Assembly: GCF_905163445.1 (NCBI RefSeq)
Contig: NC_053183.1
Location: 4,588,001-4,652,000, forward strand
Source: Pararge aegeria
Taxonomy: Eukaryota; Arthropoda; Insecta; Lepidoptera; Nymphalidae
Direction of reading: 5' to 3'
Length of the DNA: 64,000 bases
The notes under the pieces were generated by a model. It was not told where the DNA came from. It did not search any database and saw only the letters and a program-made list of their open reading frames with translations. Of this stretch, positions 41,915 to 52,527 are shown piece by piece. Within the stretch, counting starts at the first letter, position 1. Each line of letters opens with the position of its first letter. The translations under genes were made by a program, and so were the position numbers.

Positions 41915-42205
41915 CCGGTGATAACATAGTTGGTAAAGCTTCGGCTTCCCTTTCGGGGTACCGAGAACGATACCCGACACGAACCTCTTAATTTTCAGAG
42001 TAATGTGCGTTCTAAGCAATTAGATTATCACTTGATTTGACGGGGAAGGAACACATGCTTGAGAGTTCACAATGGTATTCTCAAAGGCATGTGAGGTCAA
42101 CCGAGCCACACTGGGCTTGCATGGTGGACAACAGCTTAAACCCCTTTTCATTGTGGGAGAAGACGGTAAGACCCGAGACCTGTAGCTGGCCGGAAATAGG
42201 GTGCT
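41915..42205 (+). repeat. SINE S2, full length but diverged
   Basis: CCGGTGATAACATAGTTGGT (A-box), GAGAACGATACCCGACACG (B-box), TAATGTGCGTTCTAAGCAAT, GGTCAACCGAGCCACACTGG, GCTTAAACCCCTTTTCATTG, TGTAGCTGGCCGGAAATAGG. Confidence 0.75.
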
Positions 42206-42284
42206 CTATGGTTTCATTATAGAGAGTTAACTAACGCAAGACATTAATACCAAAACGAAAAAAATATGTTTATTCATCATTCTA

Positions 42285-42350
42285 TGTTCTTTGGCATCAT
42301 ACTATGTTCGCTTCGTAGGCACCTGTGATAAGTCTATATGATTTAAGAGT
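42285..42350 (+). repeat. LINE L-A 3' tip, degraded
   Basis: CATACTATGTTCGCTTCGTA then GGCACCTGTGATAAGTCTAT follows the L-A end order. Confidence 0.35.
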
Positions 42351-42810
42351 ACTCTTATAGCTTATTATGACAGAATTTATTATTTCAAAAACACAAAACA
42401 CAATCAAATAACTCAAAATCGACAGTCCGTGTTAACAACAAGAAATAAAACGAATACGAGGTATCAAACCGGGGCGAACCACTACCTATGGTTATAAAAC
42501 ACACAGTTACCTTGTGTAAGTCAGCGGAGGTCAGGTGCCCTCCGATCGGATACCGGGTCTGCTATCGAGATAGATTTTACGTCGAGAACGAACGGCCGTG
42601 CCTTTGTCGCATAATACATTTTTAATCAGTCTAGAATTTGTACCCGGTTGTGTAATCGCTAGGGTTGCCAACCATGCATTAAACTAGAGTAGCAAGCTAC
42701 ACAATTTGTGTTGTCTGAAATCAGTGGTGACTGATAGCTTTCGAAGATAACAATAACAATTAATAATAATATGTAAAAGGATTTGGATAAAATATAATAC
42801 CCAGTTAATT
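42351..42810. other. Stretch without recognised genes
   Basis: No gene. 42470-42560 might hold a worn SINE head (GGTATCAAACCGGGGCGAAC) but it has no partner here. Confidence 0.35.
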
Positions 42811-42995
42811 TGGCAGCGACCCTTCTTTCTGAGTCCAAGGCTATGGATTCCATTCCAACAACTGGAAAATGTTTGTGTGATGAACATGAATGTTTTTAAG
42901 TGTCTTGGTGTTTGCATTGTAAAAAATATTCATTTTAATATCTATAGCACAAGCTACGCTCACTTTGGTGTGTATTGTCGTAGTATGATTATTTA
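42811..42995 (+). repeat. SINE S1, 5' end and body shortened
   Basis: GGCAGCGACCCTTCTTTCTG, ATTCCATTCCAACAACTGGA, ATGTTTGTGTGATGAACATG, CACAAGCTACGCTCACTTTG, GTGTATTGTCGTAGTATG. The GGCTAGATGGCGA segment is deleted. Confidence 0.8.
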
Positions 42996-43194
42996 TTGTG
43001 TATAATCAAATAATATGACTTTAAAAAAATACCCTATTTATGTGGGAACTTGGTAAGTGTTCATAAAATTACTTAGTTTACATTTATTTATTCGGTTAGT
43101 TTACAGGCTTAGGGTATATACAACTGTCGGTTTCCTAGCGACATCAGTCTGCGGACCACTAAATCCAATAGGCACGTCTTTGTCGGTAAGTTGT

Positions 43195-43272
43195 ATAGTC
43201 GAAAATCTTTATTTAAAATCTTTCTGTATTTTTATGTGGTGCACAATAACAGTGTATTGATTCATTCATTTA
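43195..43272 (+). repeat. LINE L-B 3' terminal fragment
   Basis: TCTTTCTGTATTTTTATGTG, GTGCACAATAACAGTGTATT, then ATTCATTCATT tail. Confidence 0.6.
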
Positions 43273-43276
43273 ATAG

Positions 43277-43402
43277 CCACAGGCCGAAGACTAGACAAGA
43301 GAAAATTCAGATATTATAAATGCTCCCGCCGCATATCGAACCTAGGCCTCTCTCTTATGTGACCACAGCGTTTACCACTGTGCCAGAGAGGTAGTCAAAT
43401 AA
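43277..43402 (-). repeat. SINE S3 head fragment
   Basis: GACTAGACAAGAGAAAATTC, ATTATAAATGCTCCCGCCGC, GACCACAGCGTTTACCACTG, TGCCAGAGAGGTAGTC: reverse complement of the S3 tRNA head with both Pol III boxes. Confidence 0.7.
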
Positions 43403-43729
43403 CGGAAAAAAATTCGGGGTTAAACTTTATTCCGTTTTTCATTAAAAAAAAAGGTCAACCCTGAAACAGATCCCAGATGCTTTATTATGATCGAGTCATA
43501 GTTTGAGTTAATTTCAAAAATGTTTTAGACTCATGTTGTTTTGTATTATAAGTACAACTTCCGACAGGTTGGAATTTAACACCTACTTATCCGTGCTGAC
43601 ATAATGACAAATTGTGTTATAGTACACTGCATTAAACTTATAGGGTCTACTCTCTCTTTCTTTCTATAGTCATTCCTTCATCACTGAAGTCCTGGTAAAA
43701 TCTCAACTTCAAGTGGGTAAATTGTATAT
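43403..43729. other. Stretch without recognised features
   Basis: No gene or repeat recognised. Confidence 0.4.
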
Positions 43730-44036
43730 GTGTTATTATATATATTAGTTTATTTTTATATTTATTTATTAATTATATTATTTACTTTTGTTCTATTTGT
43801 GTACACTAGTTTATGTATTAGCATGTAGTTATTCGCATCACGCATGTATGTATTTTAATATTTGTACCACCAGCAGTCTATTCTCCTCTTCTTTTTTTTT
43901 CCTAATTCAAAGGTTGCCTAGCAGAGATCGCTATTAAGCGATAAGGCCGCCTTTTGTATTACTACTTTCGATATGTTTCTGTTTTTGTTATATTTTATAT
44001 ATGTTAATGTTGTGGTATACAAATAAAGAGTTTAAT
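43730..44036 (+). repeat. LINE L-D 3' UTR
   Basis: TTAGTTTATTTTTATATTTA, GTGTACACTAGTTTATGTAT, GTACCACCAGCAGTCTATTC, GAGATCGCTATTAAGCGATA, AGGCCGCCTTTTGTATTACT, CAAATAAAGAGTTTAATAAT. It is the untranslated end of the LINE annotated at 57390-59108, whose 3' UTR matches it in reverse complement. Confidence 0.75.
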
Positions 44037-44242
44037 AATAATAAATTGTCTCCATCGGTTTCTGTTGGAGCCCATTTTGGCGATTTGATAGAAACGGCAC
44101 TAGTTTGACTTCTTCAATTGTTCAGACCATCTCTATGGGGACCGGCTTCTAGATCTTTTGCCTTCGGCTATATTTTTTTCCAGGTTATATCACCACCCCG
44201 CCGCATTATGTGCCTAAAGTCTTTTTTTTTTATTACTACAAC

Positions 44243-44528
44243 TTACAAGCCCTTGACTGCAAACTCACCTGGTGGTGGTGATGATGCAGTCTAAGATGGT
44301 AGCGGACTAACCTTTTAGGGAGTATGGTAGTCATACCCCTAATAGTTTTCTACGTGACATCGCACCGGAACTCTGAATCGCTTAGCGGCACGTCTTTGTG
44401 GCTTTGACGGCCAGAGTTACTAGCAAACTAGTAACTTTGGCCGCCAAAGCCTCCCACAGACTAGAGCAGAGAAAATTCTGACGCGACCTCCCTGACGCAG
44501 CGCTGAGCGCGTCAGGGAGGTCGCGTCA
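44243..44528 (-). repeat. SINE S3 with two hairpin rearrangements
   Basis: Reverse-complement S3 (AAGCCCTTGACTGCAAACTC, AGTCTAAGATGGTAGCGGAC, CATCGCACCGGAACTCTGAA, TAGCGGCACGTCTTTG). Two parts of it are duplicated as inverted repeats: GGCTTTGACGGCCAGAGTTA/CTAG mirrored just beyond a CAAA loop (about 44400-44451), and TGACGCGACCTCCCTGACGC mirrored exactly around a 10-nt loop (44479-44528). Confidence 0.8.
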
Positions 44529-44612
44529 AAAAACATTCGAAAGAAGAAACCACATCGGGTCTTACTCACAAATAAATCTTGCTGTAATAGTAGAGTTTTT
44601 TTAAGACCCCGT

Positions 44613-44956
44613 CTCAATCGAGAAGTACTACAGCTATGCTTATTTCTGTCCCCAAGCAGCATCGTTTCATTGATGTGTTCCGGTCTGAAGGGCTTAGTTG
44701 CCGGTGTAATAGGCATATGAGGCTTAACCAGTGGCGTGCACTTGGTTTCTTACCAGGGTATGCATACAGCAAAAAATTGCATAAAACGGCAAAAACCCTC
44801 CCGTTTTACGAGATGTTAGATACTTTTGTGCATGTATGAAGTGCACGCCACTGGGCTTAAAACCCACACCTCAGGTTAATGGATACAGTTCCTAGCATGA
44901 TGCAGCCCTGCGAAATGTCGCCCTGGATTATCTCCTTGTTCCGTCAATTATTAATC
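44613..44956 (+). repeat. Repeat F4 interrupted by hAT-M
   Basis: TATGCTTATTTCTGTCCCCA, TGTTCCGGTCTGAAGGGCTT, GCCGGTGTAATAGGCATATG, then hAT-M (44729-44853), then AAACCCACACCTCAGGTTAA, CAGCCCTGCGAAATGTCGCC, GTTCCGTCAATTATTAATCC. Confidence 0.8.
44729..44853. mobile_element. hAT-M MITE nested in F4, 8-bp TSD
   Basis: Termini CAGTGGCGTGCACTT and AAGTGCACGCCACTG are complementary; 125 bp. GGCTTAAC precedes and GGCTTAAA follows. Other F4 copies have a single GGCTTAAC here, so they act as empty sites. Confidence 0.92.
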
Positions 44957-45110
44957 CTTACTAATATTATAAATGCGAAAGTCTTGTTTGTTTTTTTGTC
45001 CTTCCTTCACGTTCTCACTAATCATACAAGCAACTTGATTTGTGGCATTGACTTAGTTGTAAAGGCGGAAAATAACATAGGCAATCCCAGGTAATCCCAG
45101 GTAAACAAAC
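44957..45110 (+). repeat. Dispersed LINE/Helitron-like 5' fragment
   Basis: TTACTAATATTATAAATGCG, AAAGTCTTGTTTGTTTTTTT, then TTGATTTGTGGCATTGACTT. The first block is a very common lepidopteran element boundary. Confidence 0.45.
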
Positions 45111-45194
45111 GGTTCCCACAAGTTTCTAAACAACCGTAATAAACGCGGCAAAAAAGTTGCATTAGAAGGTTGCTCTCAGTTATTTATATTATTT

Positions 45195-45525
45195 ATCATT
45201 TTATATAAAACGTTAGCTTACAGAAAAATCCCATTATAATGTTAAGGATTACTTAATTGATAAAAAGCTTGCGTGTGAATTGCTCTAACTTCATAGCTTA
45301 ATATTTACTGTGAGGTGGTGATAACAAAAAAAAAATTACCCGGCTAAGTTTGTTGTGGGCTCTTCTTAGACCAGGGCGCGTTTGTAACACTCGTAGCTTT
45401 AGGTTGGCGAACGAAGTTATCACCATCCCTTACAATTATGTAAACATATATGCATGAACGCTTCATAAGTGTCTGTGAAAGGCCTGCATGAATAAAGAAA
45501 TGTAGAATTTGAATTTGAATTTATT
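45195..45525 (+). pseudogene. LINE L-A: ORF2 tip and 3' UTR
   Basis: LTEKSHYNVKDYLIDKK (one in-frame stop upstream of it) corresponds to the ORF2 end at 34152-34323. Then CCGGCTAAGTTTGTTGTGGG, ACCAGGGCGCGTTTGTAACA, GAACGCTTCATAAGTGTCTG and a GAATTTGAATTTGAATTT tail. Confidence 0.75.
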
Positions 45526-46604
45526 TTTATTTTCTGTTACAATTACTACAGTAAAATATTTTAGAAAAATTCCGTCTAACTTAAGAGCAGTTTGTTAACG
45601 GGATCGGCTCTCTTATATATTACGTAGTTAATATGTTAAGATGGTAAAACTATTTCGACTTATAAATAGTGTATAAAAACAAATTATGGTTTATGAATGG
45701 TTTCATGATGTAGTTGAAATGCGATCTTCTTTGTCGTTACACTCTTGTCAGAATGGCCGTGGTCATCAAAAAGTGACGCTGTTTTGAGTAGATGTTAATT
45801 GTTTTACGAGCTTTCGTCACTTTTCCTTACTGGAAGACAGCCTGTAAGCCTAAGCCTAATGCAAGTGGCCTCCCAAAGCCGATTTGACATGATCATTCCA
45901 TCCCATGGCGGCTTTCCGCGCGCTCTTAAATATGATTGAATACTATATAACTATTATTCCACATTTAATAATAAAGCCAACATTGACAAGAACACTTCCC
46001 ATAGTCCCACATAAACAGCATATTACAATAATTTCATTCAAATCCTATTTAATTATTATAATACCATTCCAGAAACCATAAACCTCAGAACCATAAATAA
46101 AGTGGCCTGCCTATAAAAAATAATTATTAAGAGTGTTAGCTTGCTATTTAATAAATAACTATTAACTTCTTTCCCTTTGGTACTAAGCTCAGGTAAAAAC
46201 TTTGGCGGAGAAAGGGAATTTTTATGATTTTAAACATGTTTAAAAAAGACCGAACAAGTTTAATACATGGTTCTTAATGCTAATGCATTTCGATGGTAAA
46301 GTTGATAACTTTTATTACACAGCTACTTATACAAATATTCCTCATAATGACTCTCCATGATCACGCAATAGGTCAGATAATCGTGTGCATACAGCTCCGA
46401 TTTCTCCTAATTTTTTCTATGAAAGTTCTTGAGGAACGCATGCGATCGTGATCCGTATGATGAAAGTTATTTCCCTATATGGAGAGAACGTTACATGTAC
46501 TTAGTCAAATGAGTGAGAGCCGGTGTCATTTTCAGTGCAACTAACAAATGTGTGTAATACAGATTACGTAGAGAACATAATCTAACTTAGAATTAGAAGA
46601 GATT
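45526..46604. other. Stretch without recognised genes
   Basis: AT-rich, no gene or repeat supported. Confidence 0.4.
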
Positions 46605-46815
46605 TTTGTGACAGAGCTCGTCCGGGAACGTAATATTGCCATGCTTATAACTGCCGCTAAGCAGAATTGTTGCAATGCTGTGTTCTGAAGGGCGTGGTTG
46701 CCAGTCTTATTACGGGCACACAGGCTTAACACCTACGCCTCAAATTGTAGGACACAGTGCGGCATGGTGCAGGACGTGTTGCTTTGTTTATAGCTTGGCC
46801 CGTCAATGATTATTA
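46605..46815 (+). repeat. Repeat F4
   Basis: TGACAGAGCTCGTCCGGGAA, TGCCATGCTTATAACTGCCG, GTGTTCTGAAGGGCGTGGTT, GGCTTAACACCTACGCCTCA, GTGCAGGACGTGTTGCTTTG, CAATGATTATTATAAAAAAA. Uninterrupted copy. Confidence 0.8.
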
Positions 46816-46907
46816 TAAAAAAAAAACTGCAGAGAATATGATATTAACACATGTAAAAGTTAATGTAAAATGATTTACATATACATACTCTGTTTTTTAA
46901 TTTCTCT

Positions 46908-47060
46908 ATGACTAGCTGTCGCCCGAGTTCTTCGTCTTTGTTTATTAATGGTTTTTAAAAAATCCCATGGGACCGTTTGTTTTCATGGAATAAAAGCCTA
47001 TGTTACTCTTCGTTTTTCAACTAACTCTATGACAAATATCAAGGGCGTGTAATTAACATA
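46908..47060 (-). repeat. Dispersed element end (Helitron/LINE-like)
   Basis: GACTAGCTGTCGCCCGAGTT, CTTCGTCTTTGTTTATTAAT, CATGGAATAAAAGCCTATGT: same boundary type as 29075 and 49100. Confidence 0.5.
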
Positions 47061-47269
47061 ATTCCTTAGTTACGGCGTGTAAAGGAGATACATAAAAGCA
47101 ATGATTATTAAATATCTGCACGCCGAAACAACGCCAACTTTGTACCCATATTCCAGCAAATAGAAAAATCTATTCTATTGTATTCTTAATCACTTTCGCT
47201 TTTATCATATTAGTTAGGATTTAAACAATCTTTTTAATTAGAATAAGAGAGAAAATAGGTAAGGTATTA

Positions 47270-47440
47270 TCATGATGATCATCAATTTATCACCGATAGA
47301 CGTCCACTGCTGGACATAGACCTTTGTAGGGAGTTCCACAATCCACGGTCCTGGGCCGCTTGTTTCCAGCGGCTCCCAGCGACACGTTTGCTGTCCTCTG
47401 CCCTGTCCACCTCGTTAGGGGCCGACCAACGCAGCGTTGC
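47270..47440 (-). pseudogene. RTE ORF2 tip and tail
   Basis: Reverse complement of the RTE end: ATCACCGATAGACGTCCACT, GCTGGACATAGACCTTTGTA, AGGGAGTTCCACAATCCACG, GTCCACCTCGTTAGGGGCCG. Encodes remnants of the GRPxTRW..DIKR...W and WTSIG tail. Confidence 0.75.
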
Positions 47441-47957
47441 AAATGTTTATGCTGTTTATAATCAAGCTAAAAAAGCTGTCAAAGTTCTAAAAAGCTTTCT
47501 ATAATAATGTGGTTTAAGCTTGTTAACACCTGCCCCTAATTTTTCTTACGATTTGTGACAAACGGCTTATTTACCCTCTCGAAAAATTGATAAGCACTTA
47601 GTAATTCTCACAACCGTATCTGAGACTATAATAGTACCCACGCCGCTTACAATTACGACTGCTAATGTCACGCGATGTTTGGGGTCAGAGATAAATTATT
47701 TTGTTATAACGTGCTAAGATCGTGTGAATCAACTTAAAGATAATTATTGTAAAGTACAATATGTAAGCTTAGCTAACCAATTAGTCGTCGTCTCAAGCCT
47801 CAATAGGACGGCGTTTACGGCTGGGCATAGGAGAAAGGGAGATTCAGCATGGGAGAGGGAGAGAACTGGATTGAACAAATGAATGAGTCTTAGTTTTTGT
47901 TTTAAGAAATACTTATTTAGTACCATCCCGATGTTTACATCCTTTTCTTAATCCATT
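47441..47957. other. Stretch without recognised features
   Basis: No gene or shared repeat. Confidence 0.4.
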
Positions 47958-48222
47958 ACGAGTTAGCTCTTTACAGCAATCTCACTTGGTGGTAAGTTAC
48001 AATGCAGTCTAAGATGGAAGCGGGCTAACCTGTTATAAACGTTATAGCGTTGTAGTTATACCTACCCCTAATCAGTTTCTATGCTACATCATACCGAAAC
48101 ACTAAATCGTTTAGAGGCAAGTCTTTCGATAGGATCGTAACGAGCCATGAAGAATATTCAGAAATTATAAATTCCCAAATTAACGGGAATCGAACCCGCG
48201 ACCTCCAGGTAGGTTGAAAATT
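47958..48222 (-). repeat. SINE S3, A-box end lost
   Basis: GAGTTAGCTCTTTACAGCAA, AGTCTAAGATGGAAGCGGGC, CTAATCAGTTTCTATGCTAC, AATTATAAATTCCCAAATTA, ACGGGAATCGAACCCGCGAC. Confidence 0.8.
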
Positions 48223-48290
48223 GTCGGTGATTCAGCCCCGTGTCCGTGCCTCGGAAAGCACATTAAAATGTTCGCTTCGTAAAACGTTCC
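48223..48290 (+). repeat. SINE S4 body fragment
   Basis: GTCGGTGATTCAGCCCCGTG then TCCGTGCCTCGGAAAGCACA matches the S4-type CCCCGTGCCTCGGAAAGCAC module. Confidence 0.5.
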
Positions 48291-48454
48291 TTCGCCTGAT
48301 CTCTCTCGCAAGTGTTTGTCCACTGGACAGATGCCCCATGGGCCATTCGCGCAGATAGTATTTTCGCGTGGCGCGATCGGCGAAGTGACTAGTGACTAGT
48401 GTATACAACGTGTAAATGAAAACCGAAATATTACTTACAGGCTTTAGATGTACA

Positions 48455-48751
48455 TCTTAATATATATATAAATCTCCTGTCACGATGTTTGTCCGCGATG
48501 GACTCCTAAACTACTTAACCGATTTCAAATTAAATTGGTACACCGTGAGCAGTCTGGTCCAACTTAAGAGATAGGATAGCTTACCTTTAATTATAGTCGC
48601 AATTTTTTTTTATTGCAAATTATTTGTCTATGATTAGTTGAGTCACATGTTATATATATATATATATACTACTATACTCATTGAAGGCTTAGCGATACAG
48701 AATACTTTAAAAACAAAATCAAACGCAGACGAAGTCGCGGGCAACAGCTAG
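48455..48751 (+). mobile_element. Non-autonomous Helitron with empty-site proof
   Basis: Begins TCTTAATATATATATAAATC and ends GGGCAACAGCTAG. Flanking bases are A (48454) and T (48752). The two other U copies read ACATTATTTACTG and GCATTATTTACTG across this point, so 297 bp were inserted between A and T without duplication, the Helitron hallmark. The 3' hairpin GC(A)GAC-GAA-GTCGC lies about 9 nt before CTAG. Confidence 0.92.
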
Positions 48752-49038
48752 TTATTTACTAAATCTCATCTAGTGTAACCGAAACACTATTAGTTTTTGA
48801 GTAAACCACTGCCATAGTTTTTCTGAAAGAAATCAGATAATGCCCTACTAACATCACATGCAAAATTATAATCAAGTATTTCCTGTCACTTTACTAGGTA
48901 CACGTCGCGTAGCGTAGGTACTATGCACGTGTCGATCTTATATCTACAATAGGGTTGTCATAAGGAAACACTTGAAATTTTTGAATAAGTTTGTATGGCA
49001 AATCTATATGGTTCTTTTGATTTAATATTTTTACAGGG

Positions 49039-49511
49039 CAGTGGCGTGCACTTCATACATGCACAAAAGCACTGCCTGCTCTAAAATGGCTTATAAATAT
49101 ATACTAGATGTTGCCCGCGACTTCGTCCGCTTTTGTCTTGCGAAAGACATGTGCCTCTTAAATGTGGCAGCACTTTATGTATTTACGATAGCTAAGCCTG
49201 GTTTAAAATCGTCAAACACTTTCGTCCCCTCTCCCAAGAGAACTGAGCTTAATTTCGGGATTAAAATAGATCCTATATTACTTCTAATACCTTCAGGAAT
49301 ATGTGTACAAAGTTTCGTGATGGTCGGTTTAGTAGTTTTTGCGTGAAAGCGTAACAAACAAACTTACATTCACATTTATAATATTAGTAGGGATAGGGAT
49401 AGGGATAGGGATAGGGATATATAAAGCTCGTATAGGAAGACATTTTTTGCCATTTTATGCAATTTTCCTGCTGTATGCATACCGTGGTAAAAAACCCAGT
49501 GCACACCAATG
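49039..49511. mobile_element. hAT-M MITE split by a secondary insertion
   Basis: The left half CAGTGGCGTGCACTTCATAC ends near 49098. The right half (about 49428-49511) contains TGCCATTTTATGCAATTTTC, TGCATACCGTGGTAAAAAAC, CAGTGCACACCAATG. Flanks TTACAGGG and TTACAGTG match at seven of eight bases. The U copy at 63118 reads TTTACAGAGGGATTCC with no insert. Confidence 0.85.
49100..49427 (-). repeat. Dispersed element nested in hAT-M, with (AGGGAT)n tail
   Basis: ATACTAGATGTTGCCCGCGA, CTTCGTCCGCTTTTGTCTTG, GTTTCGTGATGGTCGGTTTA, GTGAAAGCGTAACAAACAAA, TATAATATTAGTAGGGATAG, then about five GGGATA units (49388-49420). The frames at 49041 and 49339 run through it. Confidence 0.65.
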
Positions 49512-49597
49512 TTACAGTGTGATTCCTTATGAAATATACTTCCTACCCTTCCGTTTATACCCTTCAGCAATATTTCGTAATTCGGTTACACTTTGTG

Positions 49598-50797
49598 ACA
49601 TTGAAGAAGCACATACCACAGATAGCGGCACATAGGGTAAATTTGGGCCACTCGGCTTCTGCTTTTGTGCATGTCTGAAATGGACGATACCGGCTGGAAG
49701 CATCTGAATGAGACGCAGAGGACCGTTTACGGTGGTGGGCTCTTGGAAAAGTCAATGTTCAGAAAATTATTGAATTGTTAGCTGTTGATGACACAGCCGC
49801 GGCTCGCGTCAGCAATTGACCGTCGATATGATTCTGACGCGATGGTGCTTCAAAACTACCCACTTACAATTTACAATTTATTTATTGTGCGCTCGAAGAT
49901 TCAATTTTATATAATAACTCTATTTTTTTAAATTAGCCTGTAAGTTCCACTTAAATGGAAATTCAGATAGTGATGATTCCTTGAAGTATTTTCCTGTTCG
50001 TTATACCATTATATGTAGTCTGGTGGCATTGAGTTTATAAAGCATTGTAAACAATGCCGAAAGTCCCTCAAGCCCGCATTCTGGCCGCGAGCCAGCGAGG
50101 AAGTCTTTACTATAGATTTTTCACAACTTCTCGTACCTACAGCTGATATTATCACATGCTACATTGACCGCCAGTTTCTGAAACGTCGATCATTGAACAT
50201 ATTTGCTAATTTGTCTATAGCATATGCCTGAAAAATTCTTGTTGCACCTAAAAAAATTATCCCAATATCTCTGTTTCTTTGAAATATTGTATCTAAGGAC
50301 CTAATCTGTTATTTAGTTATTTCAGATGACCGCGCAGTACCCATACAAGTCGACAGCGCTTAAGAGTGCGAAGAATCTATAAACTAAGTAATATTTTGTA
50401 TTAATAAATGAATTTGTTTCAAATGGGTGAGACGATGTCAGTTTGGAAAGGGTCATTATTACAATTATTATTTAGGTATTTTCATTATTAATTTTCATTA
50501 TATATATAAAATGGGTAGTTAGAAATAATCTCGAGATACGAAGTTGGATGAATTAATGTCCCAGTGATAAATTTGTTATATAAACGCCTTTAAGATTGAC
50601 TCTACAGAGGATCGGCGTTTCTGAAATACGAATATTATTTGTGAACTTTAGTAGCTATTTAGGATGATTGTTGGTTCGATATGGTTTTCAGAAACTAGGG
50701 GAAAAACTAAAATTATCACCACGATGCGTTTTATTGAACCAGCTGATCGAGAACGAGTGTATAGTAAATGCTTTTTGTAGTATTAAAGCTTTGTTTT
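49598..50797. other. Stretch without recognised genes
   Basis: No gene supported. 49680-49770 (+) reads DDTGWKHLNETQRTVYGGG, which could be a worn LINE C-terminus. 50050-50120 is a short GC-richer patch. Confidence 0.35.
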
Positions 50798-50970
50798 AGA
50801 GCACTTCTGGGGAAATACCTGCCATGCTTATTTCTGGACACAAGGCGGCACGTTGCAGGATGTGTTCGTGTCTGCGAAGTGGCGCTCTGTATAAAGGCGA
50901 TGGTTTTCCACCTATCATCTCATCAGGAGTGTCATTAGCTTGCTCCGTTAATTACTACAAAAAAAAATTC
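50798..50970 (+). repeat. Repeat F4, diverged
   Basis: GCACTTCTGGGGAAATACCT, GCCATGCTTATTTCTGGACA, CACGTTGCAGGATGTGTTCG, CATCTCATCAGGAGTGTCAT, TTGCTCCGTTAATTACTAC. Confidence 0.65.
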
Positions 50971-52241
50971 CTAGCGTTTTCGTAGGGGACAAATGAAATA
51001 CTAGTCAGCTGTTAGGCAGATACATTGATGGACTGTGGTTGACTACTACGAAATGATCGGATAGGCAATGACTACTTACCTATGTGGAGTGCACTACATT
51101 GGTTAATTAACCCAATTTACCAATTTAACATAAACAAACAAACACTTTACCATTATACATTCATATTATCTACCTCATATAATTCTATTAGAAAACAAAT
51201 GCTTGCCTATGAAATAGTAAGCAATTAATAAACAAAAAACTGTGATTACACACTTTATTAATATAGTAAACTCACGCCAACTTGTCCGCACGTGATTTCA
51301 GAATGCGTTAAATGAATGGTCACAAAAAGTTTAATAAACAAGACGTTTAAACTGAGTGTTTGCGATGTTTAAAAACAACTTTTACTCGAGAGGAACTGTA
51401 TAGAAGAGATTTACTGGGTAGAGAGGCTATTGAACATTAACACTCCAATAATGTCCCTAAGCATCAGTTATATTATCTGGCATTATATAAGTAGGTACGT
51501 GAAGACTGAAGTATGGACAGACGAGATCAAGCGTGTAGGAGGAGCCGCTAGATGTAAGCGGCATAAAACTACGGAATTTAGAAATCCGTAGAAAAGGTAA
51601 ACGTAAACGAAAAGGTAAAACGGTAAACGTATAAAAATAATAGTAACGTTGGGTCGACCGTTATTGTTCCGATCGTCGTTTCAGTCAATAGTCTTCTCGC
51701 GAAAAGCTTCGACCATCATCTTAAGAAGCTTTCGCTTGGTTGTTGGATCAAGGGTCGGATACAGAAGGCAATAGTCCTTGAAACGGCGCGTTTTGTGAGG
51801 AGGTTCCTCACTCTGTAGCCCTGACCGCCGGTTGCTTGTGCATTCAAAAGCCCCAAAGGCGGAGGGTCGATGTTTTTTTATAATTTTTGGAGTTTACTAC
51901 TTAAGAGTCGATTTTCATGTATAAGGCGCCCGGTATGAGAAAAATGTGAGGAGTAAAATCTACTGATGAATGACCTCGTTACGTTTTCGCTTTGCGACGT
52001 TGCATGCTAGCTTGCAACTTATTTTTCCTATTTAAGTTACCAAGGAAACCGAATAACTAGGTAAAGAAACAAAAACATAAATATATGGGACAGAGTGAGA
52101 TAGAAAACATTAAGTATACATTTTTTTTCCTATTCTTGTTACCATGGAAACTAAATAATAAACATTACATTTATCCTTATAGTTCTGATACTCTACATCC
52201 ACCTCAATCTTCCGTAGGCTACAGGATTTTTAATTTACCCA
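50971..52241. other. Stretch without confident genes
   Basis: 51498-51560 (+) reads WTDEIKRV, compatible with an RTE C-terminal scrap. 51650-51860 is GC-richer and on the minus strand gives GLLNAQATGGQGYRVRNLL, perhaps retrotransposon-derived; unresolved. Confidence 0.3.
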
Positions 52242-52271
52242 CCACAATATATATTACAATATATATTGTGG
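52242..52271. repeat. 30-bp near-perfect palindrome
   Basis: CCACAATATATATT, a 2-nt loop, AATATATATTGTGG. Confidence 0.65.
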
Positions 52272-52527
52272 CTATGTTTTAACATAGTCGCACATTTCCC
52301 AGTATTTTGAATCAATTACGAGTACATCGCGATCACACGAACGTAGGGTCTTTACGCAAACACTAAACCCCAGTGGCGGCATCAAACCGAAGTGAAAATT
52401 ATCCAAAATAATTGCCGAAGCTTAATAATTTTATAATAATTTTAATGCGAGAAAAAAAATTTCCTACTTTTTAAAATCTGAACCTAATATTTTAATTTTT
52501 TTTTACATTCTCGTTTAGGAGGAGGGT

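Larger units (their letters stand above)
48410..49597 (+). repeat. Repeat U, copy with two insertions
   Basis: Aligns with 62780-63186: CGTGTAAATGAAAACCGAAA, GCCATAGTTTTTCTGAAAGA, CTAACATCACATGCAAAATT, GCGTAGCGTAGGTACTATGC, ATAGGGTTGTCATAAGGAAA, GATTCCTTATGAAATATACT, AATTCGGTTACACTTTG. Interrupted by a Helitron (48455-48751) and a hAT-M element (49039-49511). Its class is unknown; no ORF. Confidence 0.75.
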
